From Providencia huaxiensis (GTDB taxonomy: Bacteria; Pseudomonadota; Gammaproteobacteria; Enterobacterales; Enterobacteriaceae), in NCBI RefSeq assembly GCF_002843235.3, contig NZ_CP031123.2, positions 2,728,001 to 2,792,000 of the forward strand: DNA of 64,000 nt, written 5' to 3'. Shown here in pieces: positions 44,130 through 53,829 of this stretch (positions within the stretch are counted from its first letter, which is position 1; every line of letters starts with the position of its first letter). The translations under genes were made by a program, and so were the position numbers. The notes under the pieces were generated by a model. That model ran no database searches, was not told where the DNA came from, and worked only from the letters and a program-made list of their open reading frames with translations.

Positions 44130-45140
44130 TTAATTTATACCCATCAATTTCTTAGTTTTATATGCAGTATCTGATGAGGTCACGCCATTTTTATAAGCAA
44201 CAATGTCGGCCATTATCGCTAAAGCAATTTCAGGTGGTGTTTTGCTACCTATCGGAATACCAATGGGGGCATGGATACGCTCTATTTCCTCTTCCGTCAT
44301 CCCACCGGATGCGATAAGCCGTTCACGACGGCGAGCACTCGTTCTTACTGACCCCATTGCACCAATGTAAAAAGCATCTGTATTAACCGACTCCATCAGT
44401 GTTAAATCATCAATTCGGGGATCATGGGTTAAGGAAACAATGGCAGTATTTGGAGAACAACCTTGTTCTTCTAAATAGCGAGCGGGAAATAAAGAAACAA
44501 CCTCAACTTGAGGTGGAATTTGTGGTGCAAACCGCGCTAGTTCGTCTTCTCGGTGATCGCAAATAATGACCTCAAACCCTAATGTTAAGGCAAAATTAGC
44601 GCAATAAGCTCCGACGGTAGAAATTCCTGCAATAATTAACCGAGGAGGAGCCGCAATATATAGCTGAATTTTATCACCATCACGTTCTATCTGTGTTGGT
44701 TGCTCTGATTTATTAGCTATATGAATTTCACCGCTCTGCGGCAAGGTGACTTTCTTGATAATCGCCGAATAACCCAATAGCGCATTTTGGATCTCAACAA
44801 GGTAATGAAGCGATTTTTCATTATTGGGTAAATATTCAATCAAAACATCTAAGCTGCCATCACAGGGCAAGTTGACTTTAGTTTCAATCCCACCTCTTCC
44901 ATAGCGAACAACTTGGCTGCGACTAACATAATCAATATTTTTGATTCGTTGAATAAAATCCTCTTCAATGCAGCCACCAGAAAGCGAGCCTACATATTGG
45001 CCATTCTGTTTTGCAACCAGCAAGGAGCCAGGACTTCTAGGCGAAGAGCCATAAGTATTCAATACCGTACATAACCAAACTGGCTGCTCTTTTATCCAAT
45101 CAACAGCTTGGGAGATAACAAAAACATCTTCACGCAACAT
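44130..45140 (-). CDS. XdhC/CoxI-family molybdenum cofactor insertion protein
   Basis: A 336-residue XdhC-family protein. The N-terminal XdhC/CoxI part shows VLNTYGSSPRSPGSLLVAKQNGQYVGSLSGGCIEEDF (key SPRSPGS and GSLSGGCIE, about residues 32-58). The C-terminal Rossmann part shows RLIIAGISTVGAYCANFA and VIICDHREDELARF, then SLTHDPRIDDL and GAMGSVRTSARRRERL. These proteins bind the molybdenum cofactor, promote its sulfuration and insert it into xanthine-oxidase-family enzymes. AAGGA precedes ATG 45140. It is downstream of the nucleotidyltransferase (9-nt gap) and divergent from the Mo dehydrogenases, which are the obvious clients. Confidence 0.93.
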   Translation of the reverse strand: MLREDVFVISQAVDWIKEQPVWLCTVLNTYGSSPRSPGSLLVAKQNGQYVGSLSGGCIEEDFIQRIKNIDYVSRSQVVRYGRGGIETKVNLPCDGSLDVLIEYLPNNEKSLHYLVEIQNALLGYSAIIKKVTLPQSGEIHIANKSEQPTQIERDGDKIQLYIAAPPRLIIAGISTVGAYCANFALTLGFEVIICDHREDELARFAPQIPPQVEVVSLFPARYLEEQGCSPNTAIVSLTHDPRIDDLTLMESVNTDAFYIGAMGSVRTSARRRERLIASGGMTEEEIERIHAPIGIPIGSKTPPEIALAIMADIVAYKNGVTSSDTAYKTKKLMGIN

Positions 45141-45149
45141 ATTTGTTCC

Positions 45150-45713
45150 TTACTCGTTATCAACACTTGGATAATCAATATCTTTCACAACATTTTCATC
45201 ATTTATGTCTAGTTTATAGACAAAATTATTCTGTAATATTGATTTTGCCCCTTCATCTCCAGACAATTTAATTAAATCTGAATAATATTTTGCAGATATT
45301 CCCACAGGATGTCCCGGCAAGCCATTATATACTGGCCTTACTAATGTATATTGTTTTAATTTATTCGCTACACGGATAAATAAATGGCTATTGATGTATG
45401 GCATATCCGCCAAATGAATTATCCACCCATCTAAATTTGAAGTGTTTTTAACACCAAATGCGATTGAGTCGCCTAACCCATTACTATTGATCAATGAGTA
45501 TGGAATATTAAATTGTAAACAATTATTAATGACACCTTCATTCTCAGGCCGTGTTACCACATGCATAGGAAGTCCACTATCAATTGAATTACATAGTGTT
45601 TTTTCAAAAACTGTGTTTTCCTCTAACACAAAGTTTAATTTACTTCCTTTACCTCCAGCATTTTGAAAACGTTCACTTTTTCCTGCTGCCAATATTAAAA
45701 TGCCAATATTCAT
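45150..45713 (-). CDS. MocA/MobA-like molybdopterin nucleotidyltransferase
   Basis: A protein of about 187 residues of the NTP-transferase family. The N-terminal nucleotide-binding motif is ILILAAGKSERFQNAGGKGSKLN (LAAGKSERF, about residues 5-13), then VTRPEN, GLGDSIAFGV and the metal-binding WIIHLADMPYI, and GLPGHPVGIS. This fits MocA, which makes molybdopterin cytosine dinucleotide, the form used by xanthine-oxidase-family dehydrogenases in enterobacteria. ATG 45713 gives the usual N-terminus but lacks a Shine-Dalgarno; ATG 45746 is the alternative. It pairs with the XdhC-like gene. Confidence 0.88.
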   Translation of the reverse strand: MNIGILILAAGKSERFQNAGGKGSKLNFVLEENTVFEKTLCNSIDSGLPMHVVTRPENEGVINNCLQFNIPYSLINSNGLGDSIAFGVKNTSNLDGWIIHLADMPYINSHLFIRVANKLKQYTLVRPVYNGLPGHPVGISAKYYSDLIKLSGDEGAKSILQNNFVYKLDINDENVVKDIDYPSVDNE

Positions 45714-45908
45714 AGTTTTTATTTTAAATCGATATACTGATTGCATACCTCATAAATAAAGTATATTCAGTAAGATCACAAGAACTACTTAATCATTAAT
45801 TTGAAAATTATTAAGAGAAGTATAATATAAATGTGATACAAGTAATTTTTCTATGTGACTATAAAAATAAAAATACTGATGTAATAATAATAAGTGTAAG
45901 GGTGTATT

Positions 45909-48704
45909 ATGAGCAAAAGCAATGTCGAACTCTCCCGCAGACACTTTCTAAAATGTGCCGTTATAGCGGGAATATCTGTTTATTTAGCCCCTTTGTATAG
46001 CCGTGCTTTCGATGTGCTATTCGAAGAAAAAATCCTTCAATCTCCTGACTGGAACCCGGTCGACAAACAAATCAAATTCCGTATTGATGGTTTTGCCAAA
46101 GTCCAAGGGGAGAAAGTCTTCGCCAGAGACATTCGTGCACGTGATATCCCTCACTGGCCAAAACAACAAGGCCATGCATTTTTACTCCGCGTGACTCAAG
46201 CCGATAAAATTTACCAAGGCTTTAACCTTGATCTGCTAAAAGATGGCCTGATGCCTGACCGCATCGTAACCGCAAGTGATTTAGAAAAAGATGGTGTCGC
46301 TTTCCCTGAATTTTATGGCGAGGATCTATTGCTTCCTGAAGGAAAAACACCAGCCTACCTCGGCCAAGCCGTCGCATTATTGATTTACCATGATTTTGCT
46401 AAATTCCGTTTTGCCAAAGAAACCTTAAAATTCCGTGACGATGTTATCCAATATGGTGCATTAACTGGCCCATTAGAACGAGACCCATGGGGAAGCTACC
46501 GTGGCGTGCGAGTTGGCAATGAAAACCCTTATGAGCCCGATATTTACTCAAGCCTAAAAGACATGCCAATCTCCCCTATTGGCATGAAAAAACACTTACC
46601 CGTTTGGCCTGAAGGCCGCGAAGGTGGAAAATTAGACCAACAAGGCATGCTATATGCTGATGAGCTCGCCAAACAACTGGAAAACCCGCCAGAAGACTGG
46701 TTAGTGATCAAACGAAAATACTTTTCTCAATCGATAGATACTGCCGCCTTAGAGCCTGATAATGCTAACGGTTGGTACGACGCCAAAACACAGTCATTCC
46801 ATCTTGTTATTCCGACACAGTCCCCTCAGGAGGTTGCGGCATCATTACCAGAGATGTTGGCAAAATCACATTTCCCAATTAAGCAAATTTTCCTACACCC
46901 TTGTTTTACCGTTGGTTATGGTTCTAAAGACCACACTCCATTCCCCTATTATGGGGCGATGGCAACATTATATGGAGACGGAGTCCCTATTCGTCTGGCT
47001 AATGACCGTTATGAACAATTTCAATCCACCATCAAACGCCATGCTTTCGATATGGATTACACCTTAGCGGTTAATAAAAAAACGCATAAAATTGAAGCTC
47101 TTTCAGCTTCTTTTATCGGTGACGGCGGTGGTCGCTGTAATTTTACGCCTTCCGTTGTTATGGTCGGGGCTACAGGTGCCCAAGCTATCTATTATATTCC
47201 TCGCAGTGATTTATCAGCGGTCGGTATTGCATCACGAGCAGTAGATGCAGGTTCAGCTCGCGGTTATGGCACATTACAAGCCATGGCTGCAACCGATATG
47301 TTAATGGAAGAAGCCGCAAAACTACTCAAAGCCGACCCCATCGAGTTCCGCCTTAAAAATATCATCAAGTCTGGGATGAAAAATACCCAAGGGGCAATCC
47401 CTGGTGGCGCTATTCGTGCAGATGAAGTGTTAACTCGCTGTGCTGCGCATCCAATGTGGACAGATAGAGCCAAACGTAAAGCCGACTTCGAAGCGAAAAA
47501 TAGCGGTAAACTATTTGGCACAGGGATTTCTTGTGTGCAAAAAGACTTCGGAACAGGCGCGGAATCCTCCTTTGCTCGCGTGGAACTCACCCCCGAGGGG
47601 AAAATTGCCATTTACCATAGTGGTGCAGAAATTGGTACAGGCATGTCCACGTCACAATCGGTGGTTTGCGCTAAATGGTTAGGAAAGCCTGCGGAACAAG
47701 CTCATTTTTCTGTTGTTGATTGGTCAATTTTACCGATGGTATCGACAGGTAACCCATTTGCCATGTCACAAGATGAACAAAACCACCTAGCTCAAAACCC
47801 ATTATGGACACCGAACTACTGCTCACCTGCGAGTGCCAGTAATTCCGCCTATTATTTCACCCATAGCACCGAAGCTGCAGCGCGCCTTATTTTTGAACAT
47901 GGGTTATGGCCAGCGGCTATGTCAATTTGGCAAGAAGGCATTGGTGGCGGGCAAGCTGCTCCTCTCGTTGTTCGTCGTGAAGATGCACGTTGGGTTGCTG
48001 AAGGCTTAACCGCTGATGGGCTCGAGGTGCTGAGTTTATCGCGCTTAATTGAACGCACTTTTGCAATGGGCGGAGTAACCGGCGCAGTGTGCCACGTATT
48101 TAACCGCTGGCAATGGGCTGAAGCGGAATTCCCTATTCAGGGAGAAACCCGCCGTTTACCGATTGATGGGCTATCGCTACGATTTGCCGATAAAGAATAC
48201 CAAGTTTGCCACCGCGAGAAAGCGTATTACCCTGATACACAAAGAAATAATGCCGGAGTTACATACTACAGTGCCGTTGCCACGGTGACAGAGCTCTCCG
48301 TCGACAAAGCGACGGGACATGTTGAATTACTCAACCATCACAGCGTGGTGGAATGCGGTAATCTCATTGTTCCACAGCTGGTTTCAGGGCAAATTCAAGG
48401 TGGATTAGCAATGGGTATCGGCCATGCGCTCCATGAATATTTACCTCTCTACGAAGATGGCCCCGGTAATGGGACATGGAACTTCAACCGTTATCACCTC
48501 CCTCTTGCCAGTGACGTTGCTGTTTGGCAACAAACCAACGAAGTCCTACCAGGACTTTCGGACACTGACCCGCCGAAAGGCGTTGCTGAGGTTGTTATGA
48601 TCCCGGTGGTTTCAGCCATCGTTAATGCCATTGCAGATGCAACTGGTCATCATTTCTTGCATTTGCCTGTACGCACAAAAGACATTTTAGAGGTAATATC
48701 ATGA
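45909..48704 (+). CDS. Molybdenum subunit of a periplasmic aldehyde-type dehydrogenase, module 1
   Basis: A 931-residue xanthine-oxidase-family large subunit with a Tat signal, SRRHFLKCAVIAGISVYLAP (RR at 10-11). Family landmarks are YFSQSIDTAALEPDNANGWYD, GYGSKDHTPFPYYGA, DGGGRCNFTPS, AGSARGYGTLQAMAATDMLM (cofactor loop), and SGQIQGGLAMGIGHALHEYLPLYEDGPGNGTWNFNRY, recognised by GQIQGGLAMGIGHAL. The catalytic glutamate region is PPKGVAEVVMIP (about 890-901). It resembles the IorB/AldH-type subunits that work with a 2Fe-2S protein and a cytochrome. AAGGG precedes ATG 45909. It overlaps the next gene by ATGA. The substrate (aldehyde or N-heterocycle) is not determined. Confidence 0.92.
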   Translation: MSKSNVELSRRHFLKCAVIAGISVYLAPLYSRAFDVLFEEKILQSPDWNPVDKQIKFRIDGFAKVQGEKVFARDIRARDIPHWPKQQGHAFLLRVTQADKIYQGFNLDLLKDGLMPDRIVTASDLEKDGVAFPEFYGEDLLLPEGKTPAYLGQAVALLIYHDFAKFRFAKETLKFRDDVIQYGALTGPLERDPWGSYRGVRVGNENPYEPDIYSSLKDMPISPIGMKKHLPVWPEGREGGKLDQQGMLYADELAKQLENPPEDWLVIKRKYFSQSIDTAALEPDNANGWYDAKTQSFHLVIPTQSPQEVAASLPEMLAKSHFPIKQIFLHPCFTVGYGSKDHTPFPYYGAMATLYGDGVPIRLANDRYEQFQSTIKRHAFDMDYTLAVNKKTHKIEALSASFIGDGGGRCNFTPSVVMVGATGAQAIYYIPRSDLSAVGIASRAVDAGSARGYGTLQAMAATDMLMEEAAKLLKADPIEFRLKNIIKSGMKNTQGAIPGGAIRADEVLTRCAAHPMWTDRAKRKADFEAKNSGKLFGTGISCVQKDFGTGAESSFARVELTPEGKIAIYHSGAEIGTGMSTSQSVVCAKWLGKPAEQAHFSVVDWSILPMVSTGNPFAMSQDEQNHLAQNPLWTPNYCSPASASNSAYYFTHSTEAAARLIFEHGLWPAAMSIWQEGIGGGQAAPLVVRREDARWVAEGLTADGLEVLSLSRLIERTFAMGGVTGAVCHVFNRWQWAEAEFPIQGETRRLPIDGLSLRFADKEYQVCHREKAYYPDTQRNNAGVTYYSAVATVTELSVDKATGHVELLNHHSVVECGNLIVPQLVSGQIQGGLAMGIGHALHEYLPLYEDGPGNGTWNFNRYHLPLASDVAVWQQTNEVLPGLSDTDPPKGVAEVVMIPVVSAIVNAIADATGHHFLHLPVRTKDILEVIS

Positions 48705-49252
48705 GCCTAAATTTCCTTCCCCTTACCTTAACCATTAATGGCCAACAGTATGGACCAATGGACGTGCCTGAAGGCCTCATGATGATCGACTTTCTTCATG
48801 AATATGTCGACCTAACAGGTTCTCGCCTAGGCTGTGGTCAAGGTATCTGCCATGCATGCGTTGTTATCTTAGATAATCCATCTGGTACCAGCGAAGAGAT
48901 CCGCACCTGTATTACTGGCGCCCATTTTTTCAATAATAAAAGTATTCGGACTATCGAAGGGGCGGCCACTAAAGAAGAAAATGGAGAGGTAAAACTATCC
49001 CCGGTTCAGCAAGCTTTTGTTGAACATTTCAGTTTTCAGTGTGGTTACTGCACCCCAGGGTTTGTGAATGCCGCTACCGTATTTATTGAAGAACTTCAGC
49101 GAAACCCTATTGCAGAAGAAGAACTAGAAGATGCTATCAAACAAGCTCTAAATAACCATATTTGCCGTTGTACGGGCTATGTCCGCTATTATGAAGCAGT
49201 ACGCGATGTGGTTCTTGCGACTCCTGGTCTTATCAAGGAGGCAATAAAATGA
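48701..49252 (+). CDS. 2Fe-2S subunit of the Mo dehydrogenase, module 1
   Basis: A 183-residue iron-sulfur subunit with two clusters. The N-terminal plant-ferredoxin-type cluster is GCGQGICHACVVI and RTCITGAH (about residues 44-72). The C-terminal helical-bundle cluster is CGYCTPGF (about 108-115) and NHICRCTGYVRY (about 151-162). It shuttles electrons from molybdenum to the cytochrome. No export signal is visible, so it must ride with the Tat-bearing large subunit. Starts by ATGA overlap with the large subunit and ends by ATGA overlap with the cytochrome gene. Confidence 0.95.
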   Translation: MSLNFLPLTLTINGQQYGPMDVPEGLMMIDFLHEYVDLTGSRLGCGQGICHACVVILDNPSGTSEEIRTCITGAHFFNNKSIRTIEGAATKEENGEVKLSPVQQAFVEHFSFQCGYCTPGFVNAATVFIEELQRNPIAEEELEDAIKQALNNHICRCTGYVRYYEAVRDVVLATPGLIKEAIK

Positions 49253-50484
49253 TCAAACGAATTATTTTATGGTTGATAGCCATCGCTATCATCGTTTGGG
49301 CGGTGCTCTACTGGTATGAAAGCCGTACCTTAGATGGCCCGGTACAGAAAGTCACCGCGACTCCCCAAGAAATTGAGCGGGGCCGTTATCTCGCCCTTGC
49401 TGGTGACTGCGCTGCATGCCACACCAGCGCTGATGGCGCGCCATTAGCCGGTGGTTTTCCTCTAGATACTCCATTTGGGATAATCTACAGCAGCAACTTA
49501 ACCCCTTCAGCTGACTTTGGTATCGGCCGCTGGACAAAAGATGATTTTTATAAAGCACTGACCCAAGGAATTTCACCGCCGAGTAAAAATCTTTATCCGG
49601 CCATGCCTTATACCTCTTACAAAGGGATCACTCGTGAAGATTCTGACGCTATTTACAGTTATTTGATGAGTCAACCCGCAGTTGATGTCGCGCCACCTGA
49701 AAATTCATTGCCATTCCCATTGAACCAACGTATGGCAATGATTGGCTGGAATTTATTGTTTTTTAACGACAAACCGCTCCCAGATAGCTCACAAGGTAGC
49801 TCCTCTGAATGGCTACGTGGCCGGTATTTAGTTAATGTATTAGAGCATTGTGCCGAATGCCATACGCCAAGAGGGAAACTGGGTGAAATGGATTTAGATA
49901 ACTTTATGAAAGGCGGTGCATTAGGCCGTTTTATGGCGCCAGATATTACCCCGAAAGCGCTTGCAGAACGAGGATGGACAAAAGAAGATTTACAGCAGTT
50001 TTTCATGACTGGGCTCACGCCACAAGGTTCCGCCTACAGTGATATGCACCCTGTAATTTATCTGAGTTCACAACATTTAACTCCAGAAGATAATAGTGCC
50101 ATAGCCACCTATTTAATGGGCGATAACCCACCAGCCACTTCACCATTAAGAATGGGGGAAGGTAACGCACAAGGCCGCCAAATTTATTTAGAAACCTGCT
50201 CCGGCTGCCACTCTTATGATGGTAGCGGCAAACCGAATGTTGCCGTGGCAATGAAAGGAAATTCAACATTACGTGATGCGGATAGCACTAACCTAATTAA
50301 CGCTATTTTAGATGGTTTACCTGAACAGCCGTTTCCTAATAACCAAAACATGCAAAGTATGCCAGGGTTTGCTAATAAGCTAAATGACCAACAAATTAGT
50401 GAGTTAGTGAACTTCCTTCGCGTTCAATGGGGAGGACAGCCTGCCGATGTCACCCCGGAGCATATTAAATCTTTACGTCAATAA
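49249..50484 (+). CDS. Membrane-anchored triheme cytochrome c, module 1
   Basis: A 411-residue cytochrome c with an N-terminal membrane anchor (about residues 5-22) and three CXXCH heme sites: CAACH (54-58), CAECH (about 201-205) and CSGCH (about 317-321). This is the layout of the cytochrome subunits of acetic-acid-bacterial alcohol/aldehyde dehydrogenases, which deliver electrons to ubiquinone or a terminal oxidase. Distal methionine candidates are in NLYPAMPYTSYKG and MQSMPGFANKL. Third gene of the translationally coupled module; a hairpin follows. Confidence 0.94.
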   Translation: MIKRIILWLIAIAIIVWAVLYWYESRTLDGPVQKVTATPQEIERGRYLALAGDCAACHTSADGAPLAGGFPLDTPFGIIYSSNLTPSADFGIGRWTKDDFYKALTQGISPPSKNLYPAMPYTSYKGITREDSDAIYSYLMSQPAVDVAPPENSLPFPLNQRMAMIGWNLLFFNDKPLPDSSQGSSSEWLRGRYLVNVLEHCAECHTPRGKLGEMDLDNFMKGGALGRFMAPDITPKALAERGWTKEDLQQFFMTGLTPQGSAYSDMHPVIYLSSQHLTPEDNSAIATYLMGDNPPATSPLRMGEGNAQGRQIYLETCSGCHSYDGSGKPNVAVAMKGNSTLRDADSTNLINAILDGLPEQPFPNNQNMQSMPGFANKLNDQQISELVNFLRVQWGGQPADVTPEHIKSLRQ

Positions 50485-50497
50485 TGACGAAAAATGA

Positions 50498-50534
50498 CCA
50501 GTCGGGCTTGTTAATATTTAATGAGCCCGACTGG
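50498..50534 (+). terminator. Hairpin after module 1
   Basis: CCAGTCGGGCT (50498-50508), 15-nt loop, AGCCCGACTGG (50524-50534), then CCTCTATTT. Strong 11-bp stem, weak T tract; terminator or processing element. Confidence 0.7.
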
Positions 50535-50910
50535 CCTCTATTTAATCCCCTTATAGGAATATACTCTATATAATAGAATACATATTGATTTAATTATTCA
50601 TTAATAAGAATTAATATCATTTAAATAAAATACATTCTAATAAAGCTCAGTTATTTTATTCAATACTGTCATATTAAGATGACTCCAACAATATTATTCA
50701 CTTTCTTGTATAAATCCCCTTACTCATTCTTGATATATCATTACAGATACCCATAATATTTGTGTAACTTACTGAGCTATCTGATATTAGTCATCGAATT
50801 GTGAGCTAATTTAATCAAAATAAAACAGTCTTATAGTGCATGGCTAAAAAATATTATTTACTTCCATTGCTCATAATAAAAACCCTAAAAATATAATCAG
50901 GGAGCACACT
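50535..50910 (+). other. 376-bp promoter-containing gap between the two modules
   Basis: AT-rich, no ORF. It presumably holds an independent promoter for module 2; I see no strong operator, only a TGTGA half-site near 50800. Confidence 0.4.
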
Positions 50911-53829
50911 ATGTCGGGTCATATTTCTAGACGTAACTTCATCAAACTAGGCACGATTGCAGGCATTGCAGTGATGGTCGGCAAACTCCCTTTTGCGATA
51001 GCAATGGAGCTCGATTCTGACTCTCCATCAACGGATTGGATTGGTCAAAATGGTAAAGCACGTTTTCGCTGGGATGGCGTTGAAAAAGTTACTGGCCGTA
51101 AAAATTTTGCTCGTGATTACCGCGCTAAAGACATCCCTGGCTGGCCTAAAAAACAAAGCTATGCCTTTATGTTAAAAGCAACAGAGGCAGATAAAACCTT
51201 TGAAGGCATTGATATTTCAATGTTAGGTCCAAATTTACAGCCTGATAAAGTTGTTTTACAAGAAGACCTTATCCGTGATGGCTTAAATATCCCTCAAGAC
51301 ACCAGTATGGGAAAAGGCTTCTATGGCACTAATATTCTAGTGCCTCTAGGGGATACCCCGCCAATTATTGGCCACCCAGTTGCTATCTTGATTTATCATG
51401 ATTTCGATAAATACAGTGCAGCGCAGCGGATGTTACGCTTTGCGACAAATACCGTAAAATATGGAACGGTGACAGGGCCAAAACCGCCCGCTAACTACGG
51501 TGCAGCGCGATATGTGCGTATTGGTGGTGACACCCCACTTTCGCCTTCTATCTTTTCTCCTTATCAAGATTCGGGTATTAAAGGCGGGTTCGATGGCAAT
51601 ACGCCTATTTGGCCACCTTATGACCCCAAACACGCCATTTCTATTCCACCCGTAATCCGTAAAGATCGTGGTGGCGGCTTTATTCAAGCCCTTCATCAGG
51701 CAGAAAAGAGCCCTGATAAACAAGAAAAAGCGATGGATTATGCACGGCAAATTGAGCAAGAAATTGCAGCCGCTCGCCAGAACCCTGATAAGTTTGTGAT
51801 TGAACGCCATGGTTTTTCACAATCCATCGACCCTTGCGCGATGGAGCCTGATAACTGTAATACTTGGTATGACGCACAAACCAAAACGCTGCATATCTTA
51901 ACAGCAACGCAATCTCCTGCTGGTGTGGTCAATGCCACGGCTGAGCTATCTAAACACAACAAACATTTTTCCGTCGAAAACATTGTATTATTAACCGGTT
52001 CGACTGTCGGTTACGGCTCAAAAGACTATTCAGTTTTCCCTTTCTATTCGATGGTTGCCAGTTTCTACGCTGATGGCTTGCCTGTTCGCATGGCAAATGA
52101 CCGCTATGAACAATTCCAAATGGGGATGAAACGCCACTCCATCGAGATGGATGTCACCATTATTGGTGATAAAAAAACCGGTAAATTTGATGTTTTAAAA
52201 GGCACTTACAACTGTAATGGTGGAGGCCGTGAAAACCTCTCCGTTGCCGTATCCCACGTTGCGGTACGCGGCGCCCAATCTATTTATTATTTCCCTAAAT
52301 CTGACCTCACCGCTCTCGCCATGGCCACTCCGGCTGTCGAAGCGGGCTCAATGCGTGGCTTTGGTTCCTTGCAATCGATGGCTGTCACTGAATTGATGGT
52401 CGATGAAATCGCTCACAACCTCAATATTGACCCGATTGAACTGCGCCGCCGTAATGCTATTTTAGAAGGTTATCCGAATACACAAGGCGGTGTTATCGCC
52501 GGTGATCCTCGCAATGTCGAAATGTTAAATCTCGCAGAAAAACACCCGATTTGGGTCGATCGTGAGAAAAACAAAGCCAATTATGAAGCGAAAAACCCCG
52601 GTAAGCTATACGGTGTTGGCTTCGCACAAGTGCAGCAAGTTTATGGCTCTAGTGGTGTCCCTACCATTCTTTCCCTCGAATTTGATATCAATGGCAAGCT
52701 AACAATGCGCCATTGTATGCAAGAGATTGGTACAGGTGGTACAACCGCGCAGCAAGTAATGGTATGGCAAGCACTCAGCAAAGCCCCTGATGTGGTTGAG
52801 TTTGGGGTGACTGAGTTTGAAGAACTACCGCTTAAAACCAGTTGGGCCGACCAGAAAAAACAAGACGAATTGTCCAAAACTGATCCCTATTGGACTCCTG
52901 CTCTGATCCCTGACATGAGTTCATCGAGCGGTGTTTATTACATTGGGTTCGGCACGCGCCAAGCGGGTCATTTTTTATTGGAAAATACCCTCTGGCCTGC
53001 GGCCAAAAGCATTTGGAGTGAAGGGCCCGGCGGCGGTGCGTTCAACGGCTTAAATGTTGAATTTGCCGATATCCGCGTTGGCCCAGAAGGTATTGGCGGT
53101 GGCGGAATGAAGCCCATTCCTTTTGACATTTTAGCCAAAAGAGCCCATGAGATGGGGCTCATCACCGGGGTTGCTGTTCATGGCTATTCCAGCTGGCAGT
53201 GGGCTCGCGCAGAATTCGATATCCCAACGGTGGGCTTAAAAAATCTGCCTCTTGATGCGATATCCGTTCGTTATGGCGAGGGTGCTCCACAAGAACTAAA
53301 AAAACAGATGACAACTGGCGGTTATCATTTTATTAAACGTAAAATTGCCTATTACCCCCCCACACAACGCGCAAAAGCAGACCCCACAACGGTCACACCC
53401 GCTTCTTGCCTAGTCGAGCTCAACGTCAACACGATGACAGGTGAGGTCGATGTCATGCGCCACCATATGATTATGGACCCCGGTACTATGATTGTCCCTG
53501 AATTAGTTTCAGGCCAGATCCAAGGAGGTACCGCGATGGGTATTGGCCATGCATTGATGGAAGAATTACCACTGTATGAAGATGGGCCAGGTAACGGGAC
53601 ATGGAACTTTAATCGTTATGTCCTACCGCGCGCAAAAGATGTGGCGGTTTGGCAGCAAACCATTGATTACTTACCACCTCTCTCAGAAACTTCGCCACCA
53701 AAAGGCATGGCTGAACTGGGGATGATCCCAATCTTACCTGCGACGAGTAATGCATTAACCCATGCGACAGGCAAGCGTTTCTATGAATTTCCTATCACGG
53801 TAGATAAAATTAAAAAGGCACTCTCATGA
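50911..53829 (+). CDS. Molybdenum subunit of a periplasmic aldehyde-type dehydrogenase, module 2
   Basis: A 972-residue paralogue of the module 1 large subunit. It has a Tat signal ISRRNFIKLGTIAGIAVMVG (RR at 7-8), FSQSIDPCAMEPDNCNTWYD, GYGSKDYSVFPFYSM, CNGGGRENLS, AGSMRGFGSLQSMAVTELMV and SGQIQGGTAMGIGHALMEELPLYEDGPGNGTWNF, recognised by GQIQGGTAMGIGHAL. The catalytic glutamate region is PPKGMAELGMIP (about 932-943). It is about 40 residues longer than its partner, mainly in the segment near residues 215-280. GGGAG precedes ATG 50911; it overlaps the next gene by ATGA. Base composition looks more GC-rich than the surroundings. Confidence 0.92.
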   Translation: MSGHISRRNFIKLGTIAGIAVMVGKLPFAIAMELDSDSPSTDWIGQNGKARFRWDGVEKVTGRKNFARDYRAKDIPGWPKKQSYAFMLKATEADKTFEGIDISMLGPNLQPDKVVLQEDLIRDGLNIPQDTSMGKGFYGTNILVPLGDTPPIIGHPVAILIYHDFDKYSAAQRMLRFATNTVKYGTVTGPKPPANYGAARYVRIGGDTPLSPSIFSPYQDSGIKGGFDGNTPIWPPYDPKHAISIPPVIRKDRGGGFIQALHQAEKSPDKQEKAMDYARQIEQEIAAARQNPDKFVIERHGFSQSIDPCAMEPDNCNTWYDAQTKTLHILTATQSPAGVVNATAELSKHNKHFSVENIVLLTGSTVGYGSKDYSVFPFYSMVASFYADGLPVRMANDRYEQFQMGMKRHSIEMDVTIIGDKKTGKFDVLKGTYNCNGGGRENLSVAVSHVAVRGAQSIYYFPKSDLTALAMATPAVEAGSMRGFGSLQSMAVTELMVDEIAHNLNIDPIELRRRNAILEGYPNTQGGVIAGDPRNVEMLNLAEKHPIWVDREKNKANYEAKNPGKLYGVGFAQVQQVYGSSGVPTILSLEFDINGKLTMRHCMQEIGTGGTTAQQVMVWQALSKAPDVVEFGVTEFEELPLKTSWADQKKQDELSKTDPYWTPALIPDMSSSSGVYYIGFGTRQAGHFLLENTLWPAAKSIWSEGPGGGAFNGLNVEFADIRVGPEGIGGGGMKPIPFDILAKRAHEMGLITGVAVHGYSSWQWARAEFDIPTVGLKNLPLDAISVRYGEGAPQELKKQMTTGGYHFIKRKIAYYPPTQRAKADPTTVTPASCLVELNVNTMTGEVDVMRHHMIMDPGTMIVPELVSGQIQGGTAMGIGHALMEELPLYEDGPGNGTWNFNRYVLPRAKDVAVWQQTIDYLPPLSETSPPKGMAELGMIPILPATSNALTHATGKRFYEFPITVDKIKKALS